A DNA stretch of 6,725 bases from JAFGED01 sp964551295 (lineage in GTDB: Bacteria > Chloroflexota > Anaerolineae > B4-G1): assembly GCA_964551295.1 (NCBI GenBank), contig CAZKDJ010000215.1, positions 1 to 6,725 on the forward strand, written 5' to 3'. Positions 5,074 through 6,725 of the stretch are shown piece after piece. The notes beneath the pieces are model-generated. The model did no database searches. It was not told the origin of the DNA and worked only from the letters and a program-made list of their open reading frames with translations. Position 1 is the first letter of the stretch. Every line of letters begins with the position of its first letter. A program made the translations under genes and the position numbers.

Positions 5074-6278
5074 CTACAATCCCCCTTCGCCAGCGCCAAC
5101 AACTCGCGCGCCAAACACACCGCTGCATCGGGACGGGCCAGCACCTGCATACGCTCTGCCATCGCCGCGCGCGTCTCCCGCTCGGCCAGCAAACGCCGCA
5201 ACGTGGGCAGCAGTTCCTCGTCCAAGCGCTCCTCGTCTAACCGCACCGCAGCCCCCCGCTCGGCCAGCCAATCGGCGTTGACCCGCTGATACCGCCAGGC
5301 GTGTGGATACGGCACCAACACGGCGGGCAGCCCAAAGAAGGGCAACTCGCCCAATATCGACGCGCCTGCCCGGCAAATCGCCAGGTCCGCAACTGCAAAC
5401 GCTTTTTCCATCTCGTGTACGTAATCGTAAATGTGATAGCGCACCTTGAGCGCCTCCGGCAGCGCCTCCCGCTGCGCCTGCACCCATGACCAATCGATCT
5501 CGCCGGTCACGTGCACCACCTGCGCCAATTCGAGCACCTGGGCCAGCATCCTGCAGAACGGCCGGTTGATGCCCTGCGCGCCCGTGCTTCCGCCCATCAC
5601 CAGGAGCACCGGCTCATCAGCCGCTAACCCCATCGAAGCTCGCGCCTCGGACGGGTCAACCGCGCCGAACTTGGCCCGCACCGGGTAGCCGGTGACGACG
5701 ACCTTGCCCCCCCTCTTTCCCCCCCGCTTGCGGGGGGGATGAAGGGGGGGGAAATGCACCGCCGCCTCTTCTACCGTCACCGCCACCCGCGTCGCCAGGC
5801 GGGCGATGAAGCGCACCGCCCAGCCCGGCTCCAGATCGGGCAGGTAGACGAGGATCGGCACCCGCAGCGTCCAGGCCGCCAACGCCACCGGCACACTGGC
5901 GTACCCGCCGGTTGCAAACAGCGCCGCGGGCCGCTCCCGCAGCCCGGCCAGCAACGCCACCAGCCACCCCAGCGCTAATTTGGTCAGGTTCCACGCCACC
6001 CGCCAGGGTGGCAATCCATGGATGCCGCCGACCGGCACACCCAAGAAACGCAATCCCGCCTGCCGGGCGAGCCGTTCCTCTACCTTGCCCTTTCCACCGA
6101 CGTAGAGAACCTCCGGCGCCTCACTATCTCCGGCGGCGCGTGTGGCGGGTGCGGCTGCCTCGGCTATCGCTTGTACGACGGCCAGACCGGGATAGACGTG
6201 CCCCCCGGTTCCCCCACCTGCGATCCAGAGTCGCAGGCTGGAGCGTCTTGCCGCCCCGCTTTTGCGTCCGTTTTCCAA
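5070..6278 (-). CDS. murG: UDP-GlcNAc:undecaprenyl-PP-MurNAc-pentapeptide GlcNAc transferase
   Basis: MurG is the peripheral membrane GT28 glycosyltransferase that adds GlcNAc to lipid I to form lipid II on the cytoplasmic face. The product is 402 residues, longer than the usual 350-365. Seen: the N-terminal Gly-rich loop GGGTGGHVYP at 21-30, FATGGYASVPVALAA at 121-135, VVTGYPVR at 194-201, GGSTGAQGIN at 229-238 (second Gly-rich loop), and the donor-binding block ICRAGASILGELPFFGLP at 301-318 followed by LVPYPHAWRYQRVNA. The usual HEQNxxPG is replaced by YLPDLEPG at 145-152. Residues 177-191 (PPLHPPRKRGGKRGG) are an insertion coded by a palindromic element and explain part of the extra length. 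The start is uncertain: TTG at 6278 is the only standard start between the upstream in-frame stop (6300-6302) and the conserved core, and it lies deep in the ftsW frame without a clear binding site. The stop overlaps the next gene as ATGA. Confidence 0.96.
   Translation of the reverse strand: MENGRKSGAARRSSLRLWIAGGGTGGHVYPGLAVVQAIAEAAAPATRAAGDSEAPEVLYVGGKGKVEERLARQAGLRFLGVPVGGIHGLPPWRVAWNLTKLALGWLVALLAGLRERPAALFATGGYASVPVALAAWTLRVPILVYLPDLEPGWAVRFIARLATRVAVTVEEAAVHFPPLHPPRKRGGKRGGKVVVTGYPVRAKFGAVDPSEARASMGLAADEPVLLVMGGSTGAQGINRPFCRMLAQVLELAQVVHVTGEIDWSWVQAQREALPEALKVRYHIYDYVHEMEKAFAVADLAICRAGASILGELPFFGLPAVLVPYPHAWRYQRVNADWLAERGAAVRLDEERLDEELLPTLRRLLAERETRAAMAERMQVLARPDAAVCLARELLALAKGDCR
5707..5751. 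repeat. G/C-run palindromic element inserted in frame in murG
   Basis: On the plus strand the layout is C7-TCTTT-C7-GC-TT-GC-G7-ATGAA-G8. This gives a perfect 9-base inner stem (CCCCCCCGC/GCGGGGGGG) around a TT loop, a non-pairing 5-base internal segment on each side, and an outer 7-base C/G stem. It codes for PPLHPPRKRGGKRGG in MurG, where related proteins pass straight from the strand ending VHF to KVVVTGYPVR. I recall similar G/C-run palindromes dispersed in several G+C-rich genomes. Copy number here is unknown because only one copy lies in the window. Confidence 0.85.
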
Positions 6279-6725
6279 TCCGTTTGCCCCGCGAAATACT
6301 CAGCAATATTCCCACCCCGGTCAGCGAAACCACCATCGAAGAGCCGCCACAACTGATGAACGGCAACGCGATCCCGGTGAAGGGCAGCAGCCCCGTCACC
6401 ACCGCGATGTTGACCAGCGCCTGAAACACCAACCAGCAGGTAATGCCACACGCCAGGAGCGCCGCGAAAGCGTCCGGCGCCTCCCGCGCGATCTTGAAGC
6501 CACGATAGGCCAGGATCACGAACAGGCCGATCACAAGCAGGCAGCCGAGAAAGCCCATCTCCTCGCCCAACACGGCAAAGATAGAATCGGTGTGCGGCGT
6601 CGGCAGGTAGCCCAGCTTCTGCCTGCCTTCCCCCAGTCCCACGCCGAAAGGACCACCGCTGCCCAGGGCGATCAGCGCCTGCCGGATGTGATAGCTGACG
6701 CGCGTCGGATCGCCCCACACCTCCA
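6124..6725 (-). CDS. ftsW: FtsW/RodA/SpoVE-family peptidoglycan glycosyltransferase, C-terminal part
   Basis: FtsW is the SEDS-family membrane glycosyltransferase that polymerises septal glycan from lipid II. Only the last 199 residues are here and the 5' end lies beyond the right edge. The family pattern is clear: YHIRQALIALGSGG, then FGVGLGEGRQKLGYLPTPHTD and SIFAVLGEEMGFLG, further membrane segments, and the terminal signature LPFTGIALPFISCGGSSM followed by SLTGVGILLSISR. After that motif the frame stays open for about 55 residues of Arg/Ser-rich sequence that overlaps murG by 155 bases. This tail looks like an out-of-frame reading of the MurG Rossmann region rather than a folded domain. 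The location directly upstream of murG and the match to division-type rather than rod-type context favour FtsW over RodA, although the surviving part alone cannot fully separate them. Confidence 0.94.
   Translation of the reverse strand, partial: EVWGDPTRVSYHIRQALIALGSGGPFGVGLGEGRQKLGYLPTPHTDSIFAVLGEEMGFLGCLLVIGLFVILAYRGFKIAREAPDAFAALLACGITCWLVFQALVNIAVVTGLLPFTGIALPFISCGGSSMVVSLTGVGILLSISRGKRIGKRTQKRGGKTLQPATLDRRWGNRGARLSRSGRRTSDSRGSRTRHTRRRR

Noticed and set aside
5707..5751. The G/C palindrome in murG as a transcription terminator
   Set aside because: It lies in the middle of an intact reading frame with no T-run, and its translated product fits as an in-frame insertion.
6164..6718. An alternative minus-strand frame over ftsW
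   Set aside because: It is Arg/Gly-rich and out of phase with the clear FtsW signature sequence.

Overview
The window is a tightly packed stretch of bacterial chromosome. Every supported gene lies on the minus strand, so transcription runs from high to low coordinates. In transcription order the genes are: the 3' end of ftsW (cut by the right edge), murG, a CvpA-like membrane protein, an OLD/RecF-type AAA ATPase, an unrecognised small protein with a nuclease-like motif, murC, a 49-residue very basic protein, and the 5' part of a CDP-glucose 4,6-dehydratase gene (cut by the left edge). There are no RNA genes, CRISPR arrays or recognisable insertion sequences, and no gene-free stretch longer than about 50 bases.

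ftsW, murG and murC are the late part of a division and cell-wall (dcw) cluster. FtsW polymerises glycan strands, MurG makes lipid II, and MurC adds the first L-Ala of the stem peptide. The variant MurG (YLPDLEPG where most MurGs have HEQNxxPG), the GTG/TTG starts, the high G+C and the MurC sequence style suggest Chloroflexota, possibly Anaerolineae. This is an impression from family knowledge, not a database result.

The most interesting region is 2556-4382. A compact ABC-type ATPase and a 193-residue partner with a D...ExK signature, separated by 9 bases, sit inside the cell-wall operon between the CvpA-like gene and murC. Their DNA is visibly poorer in G+C than the flanks (one line at 3421-3480 counts 24/60 G+C, against 39/60 at 1381-1440 in murC). 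ATPase plus nuclease-like partner is the usual layout of many anti-phage systems, and I recognise this pair as none of the named ones. It is the best candidate here for an undescribed system. That it is a defence system is an inference.

Other points: a G/C-rich palindromic element has inserted in frame into murG, adding about 15 residues. ftsW and murG overlap out of frame by about 155 bases. The 49-residue basic ORF has a near-perfect ribosome binding site inside the end of murC and a TAGTG stop-start overlap. The CvpA-like protein carries two tandem copies of an eight-residue DxxGNPV repeat in a loop.

Beyond the basic ORF, the dehydratase gene points to CDP-deoxyhexose synthesis for surface polysaccharide, placed directly downstream of the peptidoglycan genes.
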